A stretch of 64,000 nucleotides of DNA from Halichondria panicea (Eukaryota > Porifera > Demospongiae > Suberitida > Halichondriidae). Positions 12,131 through 23,594 of the stretch are shown here, piece by piece. A model generated the notes under the pieces. That model was not told where the DNA came from. It did no database searches and worked only from the letters and a program-made list of their open reading frames with translations. Every line of letters starts with the position of its first letter. The first letter of the stretch is position 1. The stretch lies in NCBI RefSeq assembly GCF_963675165.1, contig NC_087380.1:3711803-3775802 (forward strand). Reading direction: 5' to 3'. A program made the translations under genes and the position numbers.

Positions 12131-12190
12131 AATTCAGTGAGTAATGCATGACTACCATATAGCGTGAAATTTTCGAGGGGATTAATTAAC

Positions 12191-12700
12191 TTATGCCTCG
12201 ATGCACATACATGTAGCCTATAGACCAGCCGTTTGTTCCGTTCTGAAAGAACGCCTGGTAAAGTTCCAATGTACAACTCGTCTAGCTGAGTCAGCGTTTT
12301 ACAGCATCATAATGATATTTATGGGTAATACACCTTGTGGGGGAAATTATCGGTCCAAGAAATTCCTGGACCAATTAGACAAGTTGTACATTGGAACTTG
12401 ACCAGGCGTTCTTTCAGATAACGAACGACTGGTCTCGATGCTACGGTGCGCATGCGCAAGCGAGGTATACGGTAGTGTGTTTGTGTTGCTACTCTACTTA
12501 GTAGTTAGCTCTGCACTAGAACGCTACCTATTGGTAGCTGCAAGGGTGAGAAGAGAGCTGTTAGGCTCTGCTGATGGCAGCCTTAACTTTAGGCTTGAAC
12601 TTTTGGCATCGATCGTTTTTCACAACAATCATGGTCGATCATTACCCACTCTTTGGGTTTGCATGCAGCAAATGAAAAAATGTTCATCATGTGTATAAAA
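12191..12700 (+). repeat. Dispersed repeat family R1, copy 2 (interrupted)
   Basis: Begins TTATGCCTCG and resumes after a MITE insertion with GTGCGCATGCGCAAGCGAGG, then CTACTTAGTAGTTAGCTCTG and a tail ending near TGGTCGATCATTACCCACTC. The middle is deleted relative to the copy at 52.9 kb. Confidence 0.75.
12222..12435. mobile_element. Hairpin MITE inside R1 copy 2
   Basis: About 63-bp inverted arms starting AGACCAG(C/T)CGTT and including AAGAACGCCTGGT and TTCCAATGTACAA. CTCGATGC occurs on both sides (12197-12204, 12434-12441), but about 18 extra bases lie on the left, so the exact left border is uncertain. Confidence 0.7.
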
Positions 12701-13532
12701 TTAAGCTATTACCGTACTCTACCGAGATTACGCCGAATTTATTGTTTTTTCGCGCTTTTCTTTTCCTGGCAATCCTAGCAACGTTCACATTGCAAATGTT
12801 TTTAGTTTTGATATAATTATTCTATATTAATTATTAACGTGTGCTTTGACTCTAGCTATGGATCACGTGACTGGGGGCAGTTGTTTGATGTAGACCGTGA
12901 TTAGCTGGGGGTCCCAACTGGTCCCAAAGCTAAGTAGGATATCATTATGTTGGGACCCCCAAAGAAATAGTAGTGTACACCGACCGTATATAGTAGTAAA
13001 CCATGAGGACATAATTATATGCACATAACAAACACCTCAAAAACGTATACATGCGTGAGTTGCACATAGGAGGGTGAACCTTGGGATGGGCGACAAGAGT
13101 CCAGTGCCATGAGGTCGGCAGTGTAGGGATATAATTGGTCCCAAGCGATGCGTGGGGGGGGATGGGTGTGGGTAATTTGTAGTGGCTTCGTTGGAGCCGT
13201 CGCACTGTTGTGGTGGAGATTTTATCTACTAAAGTCGATTAGCGTTGAGTTTATAAAGTTGACATAACTTTGTCATACTAACTTTACTTACATTTAAAGA
13301 CATGCTTCTGTCTATAAGCTTCAACCAGCTAAAAGTTAGCATGTAGTAGTCCCAGGCATATCTGTCCAGGCCATATTGACGTTGAGCTCAACGCAAATAG
13401 ACTTTAATTAATGAACAAATTATAACCTGATATAGCGTAAGTGATTAAATATAGCCATCACACACAAAGGGTAATAAATGTACCTATCTAGCCAACACCC
13501 GACTAGGGTACAACCAGTTTGATGGTATGTGT
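12701..13532. other. Intergenic stretch without a recognised gene
   Basis: Holds a short inverted pair (GGGGGTCCCAAC .. GTTGGGACCCCC, 12909-12962) that could form a small hairpin element. I see nothing else I can name. Confidence 0.5.
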
Positions 13533-14930
13533 TCAGTACATCCTGTGGGCCTCAGTACCGGTGGGGGGGGGGGGGGGGGGGGTTGAGGTTGGAAGGGTGA
13601 GTTTTGACTCAAATACTGGCTTGATTGAATACGTTTGCCTTGGGGAACGTGGTCTGTTATAATAGTTGGGGTTTCTCTGAGGGCACCTGCTTACCGGGCG
13701 GTTGCCCTGGCAACTCTGGCAGCACTTCTGTGCCTTTTTGCCTGTGCAGCGACCATGATTGAAATTGGCGCATACCTTGTCCTTTCTGCTAGCGGGTTGG
13801 TTGGGTAATTGCAGAGGGAAACCATTCGAATGTTGGGGGGTTTGGGTTGCACGGGCAGTGCGCAGAGGTGTGGTCATCCTGCCATGGAAGCAGAATCTGC
13901 AGCGAGGGATGGTTTTCGCTCTGCCTGTGAACGCCTCGCTGTAGAGCGTGGTGTCGGTTTGGGACCAGTTAAGGTATCTTCTAACGAGGGCTTTACGACG
14001 GTATTGCTTGTTGTAAGCAACCCAGGACCCAGGTTTGTAGTTCCGTTCAGCCCAAACAATGGTGGCTAGGTATGCAAAGAACTCTGGGGCTTTGTCCGGG
14101 AACCGACTGGCGAGTGTCCCAGCCATGAGGGCGTATCGCTCCACCCACTGTGATATGTCCAAGATGGGAGGAGGGCTCGTGTGGGGCCTGCCTGGGGAGG
14201 GATCGTGACTGTCGTCTTTCGTTATTTCAGCCATATCAACAAACTCTAGATCAACATTTTTTTTTACGATCTTGGCGGGGAGCAGTGCTGCCGGGTTGAA
14301 CGGCCGAGCCCGAGTAATCAGTGGGGGCTGACTTGCTGCTTGGCTGGCTGCACTGGCCAGAAGATTGAGCCCTGATGGTGGTATCAGAGGGAGGGTTGGA
14401 CATGCATGGGTAGGTTGTATTTATTTACTTTACAGTGTCACGTGGCTGTTGGGTGACCCATTTGGGTCGCCGCGAGCCGGACAACGTGAGGTGGGTGGTT
14501 GGGGTTGCCCGTCACCGTGCACCTGTTTGGAGGGGAGGGAGATGCTGGGCCGACTGGTTTGGGTCGCCGGGATCGCTGCCCGGTCGGTGACCGGTTTGGG
14601 TCACCGGGATTGTGCCTGGGGTAACCCGGCGGACCATCTAAACTAGGGGGGTTATCCCCTTGATAATTTGTATACCTTCAGGCCCAGTGGGGGGGGGTGG
14701 GGGCCGGTGGTATGGGAGGATCTCCCTCAGTCGGCCTGGTAGGCTGGACCGTCGGATTGGCCAATAGCCAAGCCATCTGGGCCTCTGAAAACTGGCGTCG
14801 CCATGAGGATTCGGCAGGATCAAGTCTCAGAAAATCAGAGTACGGGGACAGCTCCTTGAGTTCTGGAAGAGCATGTGCGAAAGAGCATGCGCCAGACTTC
14901 TATGGCTCCCCGTGACACGCCCCCGCGATA
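13533..14930 (-). pseudogene. Retroelement gag-like relic (DIRS-like or related)
   Basis: Read on the minus strand: PELKELSPYSDFLRLDPAES near 14870, a broken middle, then from about 14400 an open frame through KKNVDLEFVDMAE, DISQWVERYALMAGTLASRF, VAYNKQYRRKALVRRYLNWS, EAFTGRAKTIPRC and a cysteine knuckle region (VCANFNHGRCTGKKAQ..CC..C). This is the layout of gag-like proteins of sponge/cnidarian retroelements (inference from memory). At least one break occurs at the G run near 14690 and there are stops near 14410-14640. No polymerase follows; the 3' end runs into a poly-G tract. Confidence 0.6.
13562..13582. repeat. Poly-G tract
   Basis: An uninterrupted run of about 20 G in the tail of the gag-like relic. 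It encodes the proline run on the minus strand and is a likely slippage or assembly-error site. Confidence 0.9.
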
Positions 14931-15734
14931 CAGCAGGAGCGTATCAGCTAGGACTACCGTCACCAGTCCATTAACTACGTTTAACCTACCCTTAAACTAC
15001 ATGCTCATTTACATGCTCATTGTGTTAAAAAGTGGTGAATGTTATAACATATTTAGTATTGTATACATGACTGAATCACATGCAGCTATATATACATGAC
15101 TATAATAATGATCACTTCAATGTATGAAAGAACAATTAAGTATGGGACTAGTTATTATATTCAGTAGAAAAATAATGTGAAGAGTTGCATGTCCTTCATC
15201 TGTTGTCTTGATTAAAAGTACATGTCAACAGTTTTGTGCTCTCTCTCTCTACCTAGTTCTTTTTTGCCATTTTTTCAAGTATTTTACCCATGTCTTTACA
15301 CTTGATTTATTCGTGTGGGGCACCACTTTCTTCACACACACACACATGATTTTTTTTGTTAGTTAAACGTGCCAACAGTTTTACCGACTCCGTCAATGGT
15401 TTTCTCATGCAGTTTTTGTTTGCTCCAAGCCCATCAACAGCTGTTTTAGCAATCCTATTCAGGTGCTACATATATATATTATGTAAATCACAACTAATGT
15501 TACGACCTGGCCGACTGTGCACATTTATGAACCTTGACCTACAGTTGCACTACGAGACGGGAGATTGGTGGGTACTGAGAGGAGAATTCAGACTGCTCAT
15601 GGAGGAGGAGCTACGGTCGCAAATCACACCCAAACTAATTACATAAAACACAGCTCGACCTTGGTTTCCCGCTTTGCTCTCCTACTGCATGTACTTGCGA
15701 GTTGCTTTCTTCGGTTTATCCTCTTGAGAGACTA
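14931..15734. other. Stretch without a recognised gene
   Basis: Contains a CT run near 15239, a CA run near 15336 and a plus frame at 15356-15646 of 96 codons that resembles nothing I know. No supported gene. Confidence 0.4.
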
Positions 15735-16055
15735 TAAAGAATGACTAGGAACATCAACGTGTTGTACTTTTTTCACTCTTTTTTGCAGAGTTAGTCTCTT
15801 CGTTGCTATCTTGTTAATGTCGAACCGACTGGAGCAGCAGTGCATGGGCATCCTTGGTTGCGTTGAAGGAGGCCAGAGCTGAGTCGTTCCATGTGAGTGT
15901 TTAGGTTTGGCTGATGAAATGAGGGAGTGCATGCAGTGGTTGCATAAGGAAAATGATGGTAAAAGTTCACAAGTCCAATGAAGCGCCGGAGTTTGCGTTG
16001 AGATTGAGGTTGTGGAAATTCACAAACAGCTTGCACTTTGTCTGGGAGAGAGGTG
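15735..16055 (-). pseudogene. Gypsy-type LTR retrotransposon pol fragment
   Basis: The minus strand encodes PDKVQAVCEFPQPQSQRKL then RRFIGLVNFYHHF, the junction between reverse transcriptase and RNase H typical of Ty3/Gypsy pol, followed by a degraded tail that includes ERLSSGLLQRNQG. It is short and truncated on both sides. No LTRs were found. Confidence 0.7.
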
Positions 16056-16303
16056 ATAAAAGTATCATTGACTCTAATGCTATATACCGGGCATTAGGTT
16101 TCTGCAACAACATTCTATCAAGATTGGTCTCAGGATCAACATTCGTCTTTGGAACCGACAATGTTTCTGATATCACTGCAGGGTCTTGAACGTTGTGGAA
16201 CTCGCCGCCAGGCAAATGATCAATTAGTAACCGTTCAATGGTTAAAACAAAACTTTTAAACGATAGTTGGAGAATTTCTTGCACAGCATCATGTTTGCAA
16301 GTA
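16056..16303 (-). pseudogene. Fragment of a mobile-element protein of unknown family
   Basis: The minus strand reads DHLPGGEFHNVQDP, ISETLSVPKTNVDPE and KPNARYIALESMIL, joined to the Gypsy fragment at about 16055. I remember a metazoan repeat-encoded family with this block but cannot name it. It is broken at both ends. Confidence 0.4.
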
Positions 16304-16662
16304 TACACTGTAAAAAATGGGGTGTTACGATGACACCAAATCAGGGTGTCATTGAACTGTGTGAATTTGACACCATATAAGGGTGTCAATTTTTTGACAC
16401 CCTTATCAAGTGTCAGTGTGACACCTTCTCCGAGTGTTACCCATGACACCTCTAGGAGTCTCTACATGCACCCCTCTCATAAGTCTAGCTACTATAGCTG
16501 CATGCATGTGCACACATCACATTAAACACCAATGTACAAGAAACAATAATATTGTGACCAAGATACAAGTACATGTATTAAGTCAGTAAAGTCAGTTAAG
16601 AGTTTCTCGAATCAAACTATCAGCTAGGGTGGTAACACAAAGTGATGGCTTCTGAGAAGCCT

Positions 16663-17540
16663 TCATTTCATAAACATAATTCTCCAAAAAGACCATAAAG
16701 TGCAAAATGATGGAGGGAAGGTGATATTGTAAATATAATATGCGGAGTGAACTGCAACCGAAAGGGACGGCATATGAAACACATTGTCCTTCTCAACAAT
16801 TAACTTAAAGATGCTGACACTGCTCAACTCATCTCCGAATGAGAGAACCACTGGCTCATTGGTTTGGACCTCATCAAGACTGTCCTCTAAGTCCACACTC
16901 TCCCCCTAAAACAGAGGATAACAATTATGTTTGCTGGTCTATACTTAACAAGTTCGTCTTCCACAATTACACACAGTTCAATTAAGATCTGTCAAAGTGC
17001 CAACAACTTACCAGGTAAAACGTAATGAAGGACTTATTTTCCTTTCCCCTTGACTGGAGCAGAGCAAGCAAAATCTTGATTACATATGCCGTGGTACAAT
17101 CTGCATAAATTTACACACATGTATACGTAAAGTTAAACTGTTTCTTAAAGCCAAGCATGCATAATTATGGTATACAAGAAAACTGTAGCTATATATTATA
17201 GCCACAAATTATGTACTAGAAATGCACCTTCACTCTTAACCCCAATTGAAGAATACTCAGACAGGAGACCCTTTACTGTCTTCCTCTATTTCCCTGGCAG
17301 TGAAACTCAGCACTTGCTGTTGTACTTTGTCCCATCTGGTAGTAATAGCCGATTCACTGCTGCCAGTCAGGAAGCAAAGTTTGCTGAGCATCTAAAATTC
17401 AAAGGAAGCCACGTCTTGTCACACACATCCATGCATATATGCATTTTATGATTGAGCGTCGGTGCATGAACACTTACAATTTTGTGTTCTCGTAGACATG
17501 GGAAAACTTCCAGGACTTTAACTACTTTGGGGAAATCTTT
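16663..17540 (-). CDS. SAMD3-like transposon protein, C-terminal exons
   Basis: Four exon-like blocks read on the minus strand: FPKVVKVLEVFPCLREHK (about 17490-17540); a block with FLTGSSESAITTRW and REIEEDSKGSLSEYSS (about 17223-17400); ILLALLQSRGKENKSFITFY (about 17013-17085, donor GTAAGT); and 16663-16905, with GESVDLEDSLDEVQ, EPVVLSFGDELSSV and FPPSFCTLW before the stop. They correspond in order to the C-terminal half of the protein in 29136-31500. The N-terminal exons (PB1-like, central domain) are missing here. Function is unknown. It is named by resemblance to SAMD3-like repeat proteins; family membership is from memory. Confidence 0.55.
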
Positions 17541-17934
17541 GGTAATCCACTTCTGCCTTTGCCCCCTCGTTTTTTTTTTTTAGTGTGAAACCTACACCAA
17601 TATTGGTGGGAAAATACACCAGAAAAAGTGGGAAGTTCACACCCACTTACATAATTACACTACTTTTACATGCATAATTATACACTTTCAATCTTCTCAT
17701 TTGGGTGACAATATTATTCACAACACATCAGAGAGCAGCACAAAATATAATTATGGCTTGGATCGAGATGAATGTCTACTCAAATGTAACGTTCTGTAAC
17801 GATGAAATCAGGTGTTTGACAGAAGTAGGTATTTTCACGGATGAGCCAAAAGAATGTATTCATAAGCATTTTGGCAACCCTGTGGGTATTGAATGTTAAA
17901 CATGTAGAAGGCACTAACGAGGATTGTGGGTAAC

Positions 17935-18300
17935 GGAAAGAGGTGCTTCACACACAATGGATCTGTCCACCACAAGAAACGCCTGTACTTCTTCGCCTTC
18001 AGTTTCGGTCAGGGCAATATACGGGGGCTTCTGTCCTTTCTTGATCATTTCCGGCAGGGAGGAACTCTGTAGTAAGGCCTTGGTATGTGCAGCTGTGGCT
18101 TATGCCCTTTCTTGGGTTGGTCAAGAAGACCTCATACTGAAACTGAAGTAAGAGGAGGCTCTCATCCACATTGTGTCTCTCAGCTGCGGTAACAAAAAAT
18201 AGCGATTTCCTAATCAGTGTGATCTGATCGAGGAATGTGAGCCATTCTTCTATTGACCCAGCGTGGTTAATCTGCTTGCAAAGATAGTATGGTAAGAATG
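17935..18300 (-). pseudogene. Second SAMD3-like C-terminal fragment
   Basis: The minus strand reads LPEMIKKGQKPPYIAL and EEVQAFLVVDRSIVCE, clearly parallel to EDIKKRQKSPYVVL and QEVQAFLIVDKTLICE at 29.4 kb. Upstream, in another frame, lies ATFLPYYLCKQINHAGSIEE. This is a duplicated tail domain next to the exons at 16663-17540, so two related copies are fused or nested here. Confidence 0.5.
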
Positions 18301-18585
18301 TGGCAGCAAAAGACCTGATGAAAAAACAATTGCTGCTGACTATACAGTGTACTCATCGAATAGCGGACCTGGGTTAGAGTCACTCTTGCTCGGTATCTAA
18401 TTAATAGAGCAGAACATGAACACGAAATGTGTTCATATAATCGTTAGGCACTGCATGCCCCTCTGGTATACCCTGCAGAACTCAGCTGGCTAAGCACATG
18501 CATGTAGCTGAAGTATATATATAGTCCTTGCAGCTAGCTATTCATCAAAGCACCTGCACCACTATAATGCTACTGCAAAATTGAT

Positions 18586-18900
18586 GATGGACCAGGTGTC
18601 GAATTTTCAAAGGCTAGAGGCATTAAAACAGATTTCATTGGTAACAGTCAGACCGATATACATCAGAAAGAATTGCGTGGAGAGCTTGAACTTGTATATA
18701 CTATCCCAATCAACAATTGTGTTTACCGGGAAATGCTCATGTCACCTGTGTATAAAGAGAATTTACGACGACTGGTGGTGGACGAGGCTCATTGTGTGAC
18801 AACATGGTGAGATGAATTTAGAACTACATTTGCTGAAATTGGAACACTTCAAAGCTTAGTCACGTAAATGTTATGGCCCTCACAGCAACTGCAACACTAT
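18586..18900 (+). pseudogene. RecQ-type DNA helicase relic
   Basis: The plus strand gives NSQTDIHQKELRGELELVYT, PINNCVYREMLMSPVYKENL then RRLVVDEAHCVTTW (the DEAH box), a TGA stop, DEFRTTFAEIGTLQSLV, another stop, and MALTATAT (motif III). This matches the motif Ia to III region of RecQ helicases. The missing flanks and two in-frame stops mark a dead fragment, probably carried by a transposon. Confidence 0.7.
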
Positions 18901-18904
18901 GGTA

Positions 18905-19829
18905 CAGCATAAATACACAGTAATACATTAGCTGGACGTTGTATCAGAGGTCGTCGCTCATCACACCATGTCTGGATCTCTATGTCATGGTCTTCAGTGA
19001 TCATTTCGATAATGTTCATTGTCCCTTGGTAGGACATTCATATCCTCAATGGTGGACGAAAGTTAATGTGAGCTAAATATAATTATAAAGCAGCCAGTAC
19101 ACTGTATAATTATAGTCACCAGTTTTGCTGTTCCACATCATCACAGTACTAGGCACATTCACTGGCTTGCAAAAGCACAGATGCAAGAAAACAGAGCATA
19201 AGAACTTTGTTTGTGGGTGCCATCCTTTAAAGTGTGAGCATTTTTTTGCAACTCAAGGCTAACAGTTTCCCAACTAAAATGCTTCACTGCTTCACAAGAT
19301 CTGTAAGGATCGAGTCATGATTATCTGAGCATAATTATTGTGGTTAGTTCCTATTTTATTTTCCTGGACAACTGAGACAACACATTCTTTTACTTTGAAG
19401 GCGAACTGATAAACTGAGAATAAATTGACGTGAAACCCTTGCGAGTAACATTTTTAATAACTCTTTTCCTTAATGGAGTGTTAACTCTGAATTTCCGTGT
19501 ATATTTCTTTTATGCTACATGGACCTACATATGTATACAAGTATAAATTAGTAGGCTGATCAACCAAATAGATATAACCTCGAGATGTTGATTGTTAGTT
19601 TCTGAAACTGGAACTGGATGTCTCTGATGTGGGCCCTCCACACTCGGACTGAGTTGCCTCATCACTATGACACTCCTCCTGGACAACATCATAATTATTT
19701 TCATCACACTGTTAGCTGTTAGCGCATATACGCCTTTAAACTAATAACCTGCTGAATTTCGGTCTGCCCTGACTGGCTTGACATCTGAGTGTTGGGATGG
19801 CTAGCTCCAAGCATAGCAGTAGAAACAGA
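18905..19829. other. Repeat-rich stretch without a recognised gene
   Basis: Only short frames. It may contain decayed parts of the elements on either side. Nothing I can support. Confidence 0.35.
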
Positions 19830-20160
19830 GCAAACACTCTTGCTTCGGGGACAGCTGAATGATCTAGAGTCTTTTTTGATCCAGGTCTAATCAAGGCTAG
19901 AGAAGACGTCCAATACTTCAGCTCTTAGAGACAGCTCACAGTTTCTAATGTTAACCAATGTCTTATTGCAACTATGACAAATAAATGCTGATGGATCGTT
20001 TGCAACTGAGAGGAGGGCATCAGCATTATCTTTGATAACATCCCTGACAATTGTACAGCCACTTTCATACAGTTTCTTCCTCCTGCGATGGTCTTTTTAG
20101 GAAGGAGTGACTTGCAGAGACAACAGAGTGAGGTTGGTAGTTGAGGCTCCATCTGAGGCC
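19830..20160 (-). pseudogene. N-terminal zinc-finger exon relic
   Basis: Starts MEPQLPTSLCCLCKSLLPKK, then after a frame change reads KKLYESGCTIVRDVIKDN and ICHSCNKTLVNIRNCE. This gives two CxxC pairs plus an intermediate Cys, a treble-clef arrangement like that at the N-terminus of several repeat-encoded metazoan proteins. A one-base frame break near 20090 and a stop near 19880 show decay. Confidence 0.4.
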
Positions 20161-20484
20161 TTCTATTTCTTTGTTAGGTCTTAGACTAAACTGCAGTCTG
20201 TACTGTCATGTATTAAATGTATATAGCGACGATCAAGTACGAGTACTTGACAACTATTGATCAATCACGGTATAAGGTAATATGCATCACGTGCCTTCTG
20301 ACGTCACAATCATTACTATCGACAATCGTGTGACATGTTTGTGGTAATCAATCACAAGAAGTTCCTCATCAGAGCTGAGAGTTGTCCCCACAAGGTAGCA
20401 ACCTGTATGAAGAAAACAATACCATGTGAAGAAAATTCATTGTTAAATACTCTAACTTACATCAGGAGTGCTCCTGCAATTGGC

Positions 20485-21090
20485 TTAGAGAGTGCTGTCG
20501 TAGAGGGTAAACCTTCCTACAGGGACACAAGTGTACCATGTTTGAGATTTGAGTTGGACATTTTCGAGGGGACGGACGTAAAACAAGTTGGTTTCGATAG
20601 CTTTTCTAGGAAGCTTACTGATGTACAGGTCCAGTAGGTAGCAATGGCATCTTTCTCCAGCTTCATGAACTGCTGCTATGAAGACAGTTTTGTTCTGCAG
20701 TTTTAACTGGCCTAGTCCACCTGCACGGTTTTTGGATGCATTCTCGGTGTATCTGTAGCCTCCGATTTCTCTTTTCAACTGGGATAGTTTAAGTTCACGA
20801 TGCTTGTTTCCTCCTCTTAGGCAAAAACTTTTGCCATTTGAAAAGAATACAGCACGTTGAAGTGATACAGGGTCTTGCACACCCAATGCTCCAGATTACC
20901 AAAGTTGCTGCTCTTCTTCCTTCGAAAATGGCTTTGCTGTTTTCTTCTCCGATCCAATACCTTCCTTCCTCAATGTTCTGAACACAGAGTGCATGTTGTT
21001 CTGAAGAGTGACAAATTCGGCATTGTTTCTTGCAGATATTAAGACCAGAAAACTGTTGAATAGATGAACTTGAGCTCCAGAGCCATACAC
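20485..21090 (-). pseudogene. Tyrosine-recombinase (DUF3504-like) N-terminal copy
   Basis: The minus strand reads NAEFVTLQNNMHSVFRTLRK and FSKEEEQQLW, an in-frame TAA, then DPVSLQRAVFF, GKSFCLRGGNKHRELKLSQL, GYRYTENASKNR and HCYLLDLYISKLP to FYVRPLENV and WYTCVPVG. This is the N-terminal and middle part of the Crypton-related family found in ZMYM/QRICH/KCTD1-type proteins. The C-terminal catalytic His-x-x-Arg region is missing. Inactive because of the stop and truncation. Confidence 0.75.
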
Positions 21091-21750
21091 TCGCCTTGAA
21101 GGCAGGTTCCAGGTGATTTTTCCTGACTCACAGAGGGTCTTTCATAAACACGGAGAGCCTTCAAACTTCTATGCCCAGATTTCTCTGCAATTAGCTTCTC
21201 AGGAACACCTTTGTTGAACATTCGTGTGACAGCAGTGGCCCGTAACGAGTGATTGGTGTAGTGAACAGTCACACCAGATTCAGCAGTAATTTCGGACATA
21301 AATGTCTTCAGCTTGTTGACTCCCACACGGCTCTTACAGTACCATGGTTTACCAGCAGTATAGGTATTTTGTCCAGTGGTCTGAGGTAGAAGGCAGAAAT
21401 GTCTGGAGGGGATTTTGATCAAGTAGTCGAATTACACTGAAAACTTTGCCTATAGCATAAACACGAACAGATATATTCGTTGCATTGATGTCCTTGAATC
21501 TGTGTTGATTATTTTTGGAAATAAACTCTTGATATTCGTAGTAGACTTCATCTGAATACACAGAAATGTCAGATGGGACACGTTTGATTTGATTGACTTG
21601 AATATCATGATGCTCCTCGCAGGACAAATTGGAGGCCAACAGAATAAAGCACACATACCTTGTCATTTTTGATCTAATGCAACCAGTGGGTGTACTTTTT
21701 GACATGTACCGCAAACTTAGGCTTTTGGTTGTGCAACATATCCGCAAGAC
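21091..21750 (-). pseudogene. Tyrosine-recombinase (DUF3504-like) C-terminal copy
   Basis: The minus strand reads DEVYYEYQEFISKNN and NISVRVYAIGKVF, a frame change near 21420, then PWYCKSRVGVNKLKTFMSEI, VTVHYTNHSLRATAVTRMFN, the LIAEKSGHRSLKALRVYERP block and a truncated tail. HSLRAT and GHRS are the conserved H-x-x-R and G-H-x-S boxes, and the Tyr in RVYER is the expected nucleophile position. It precedes the N-terminal copy (20485-21090) in reading direction, so the two are tandem remnants of two insertions, not one gene. Confidence 0.75.
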
Positions 21751-21754
21751 CTTT

Positions 21755-23590
21755 CAGGAGACAAAGAGTGAGGCATCAGGAGACTGAAAGGCAATATTCT
21801 TGAGCGATAACTTAGAAGAAAATCCACTTGCTTTTAGCACATGTATCAGCTCAGTGTCAGCACCACTTTCAAGTAACCAGTCATCAAAACTTTGGCTCTC
21901 TTCCATGCTTCATAACATTCAAGGTGAAACAACCATTAACTTTTAAGTATTAAACTGACCGTAATAATATTAACCATAGAACTACATGCAGAGCTCAGAT
22001 TATAGCTATGTGTCTGGATAATAATTTTGACCTTTTAAATAAAAACTTATCGATAGATTTTTTTGCTGGTTTATCAATCGATTTTTTGCATCTCTGAATT
22101 TTATCGACCAATTTTTTGCATGTATGACAGGATTGCATTGATCGATATTCTGTTGACTTGTTGCCCATAATTTGTGCCATACAGACAAGACACAGACTTT
22201 GAGGCCACAGGAAAGACACGTGTACACAGACACTCTTGAGGCCACAGGCACACCTGCAGTAAAAACTTGTGATAATAAACCTTGCTCGGTCACAATAAAC
22301 ATGAAGACGAACAACTTCGAAACTACCTTTGTATTTCTTAATGTTTTAACCCGAGGCGCGCCGCGGCGCCACAGGTTATAGTAGTCGGTCAGTCTGTCTA
22401 TCTGTCTGTGTATTCTGAGTCTACTCACCTGGATGCGATAGCACTGTGTTTATGCCATGGATAGCCTCAACACAACAAGGTAGTAGTTTTAAATTTAGCA
22501 GATTTTGATGTTAAAGCTTCGTTGTCGAATAAAAGCGAGCAAAAGCTAAAAGTCTTGATGGCAGCTAGCTATTAAACTACACACGGCCTTTATTCGAGGC
22601 ACCCTATGTATTTACAGCTGAAGTGATCCCGTACCAAGAACACTGGAAAAGGGTCGCTAAATAGAAAGCTTGAGTACTAGGCCTACTCCAGGAGCCATAC
22701 TTTGAGACTCCAAGCTTCTTTGCTGTGATCCACAGTGCATATAACTATGTACCACTAAAAACTCAACATCTGTTTTATTGCTCCTGAGGCTGAGTTGCTG
22801 TGCATGCTAGACAGCTCAGTCATACATCACTACATGCACTGCATTATATTGGTTTCTTAATCATGTCACCAGCCCGCCGAGGGTTTGCACTTTAGTGCTC
22901 TAGTTATGATATTAACAATTTTGACCAATCCATGCCTATATCCATAGCTGGCCGGCCATGCAGCTCAGTCTCAGCTATGATCTCAGAGTTACTAGCTAAA
23001 TAGGGCTGGTGACTGATCATATGAATGAAGTGCATCAAATTAAACTCAAACGCTTCCGCTCGCCTACCACTTCAGACGTGGTGGCCATCTGATCTTTGGA
23101 GTGGCCATCTCTTTGGAATACTTGTGCTGGATGTGTCTTGTAATCAGACTAGGTGATCCTCCTCGAAGAAAGGGATATCAGACAATCACACGAGCTACTA
23201 GTACAACAAAATTTTCTTTCAACGTCGCTGTTTAGAAGAAGTTTACTGAGATCTTTAACATTGGAAAGAGGAATGTCTGATAGTGAGGAGAAATTAATTT
23301 ACTTTAAATGTGCACGTAGTGCAAACTGGATTAAAGACTTGTTTTGACTATCAATATCAATTTTTATTTGTCGACGTCTGGCTGTCTTGTTACGTTGTCA
23401 AATACGATCTTATATCCAGGTATGATACTGGAATCTTTGCTGCAGGTGATTCAGATTCGAAATGGACTTCTTTGTGTTCTGATTCGGCAATACTTGAAAC
23501 CAATTATACGTCTGAATGGACATAGGATCAGTCTGGTTTGCAATAGAATCGTCATATATAATGGTTCTTTGGTACTATCTTTTGCGACAA
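21755..23590. other. Long non-coding stretch
   Basis: Holds a cluster of TTATCGA(T/C) + GATTTTTTTGC-like units (22045-22150), a direct repeat of TTGAGGCCACAG (about 22198 and 22232), and short frames only. No supported gene. Confidence 0.45.
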
Positions 23591-23594
23591 TGTA

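Larger units (their letters stand above)
16306..18300 (-). mobile_element. SAMD3-like-gene element, copy 2 (right end not found)
   Basis: The left end TA + CACTGTAAAAAATGGGGTG matches the terminal motif of the complete element at 28963-31781. It is followed by clustered GGTGTCA units in both orientations (to about 16450). Minus-strand exons of the same protein family follow. No matching right terminus was found before 23 kb, so the copy is truncated or rearranged. Confidence 0.6.

Noticed and set aside
13759-14069. Plus-strand frames opposite the gag-like relic
   Set aside because: They are shadows of the minus-strand coding sequence and carry no recognisable motif.
22006-22428. 140-codon minus-strand frame
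   Set aside because: Overlaps a repetitive ATCGATTTTTTT region and the duplicated GAGGCCACAG block; no domain pattern.
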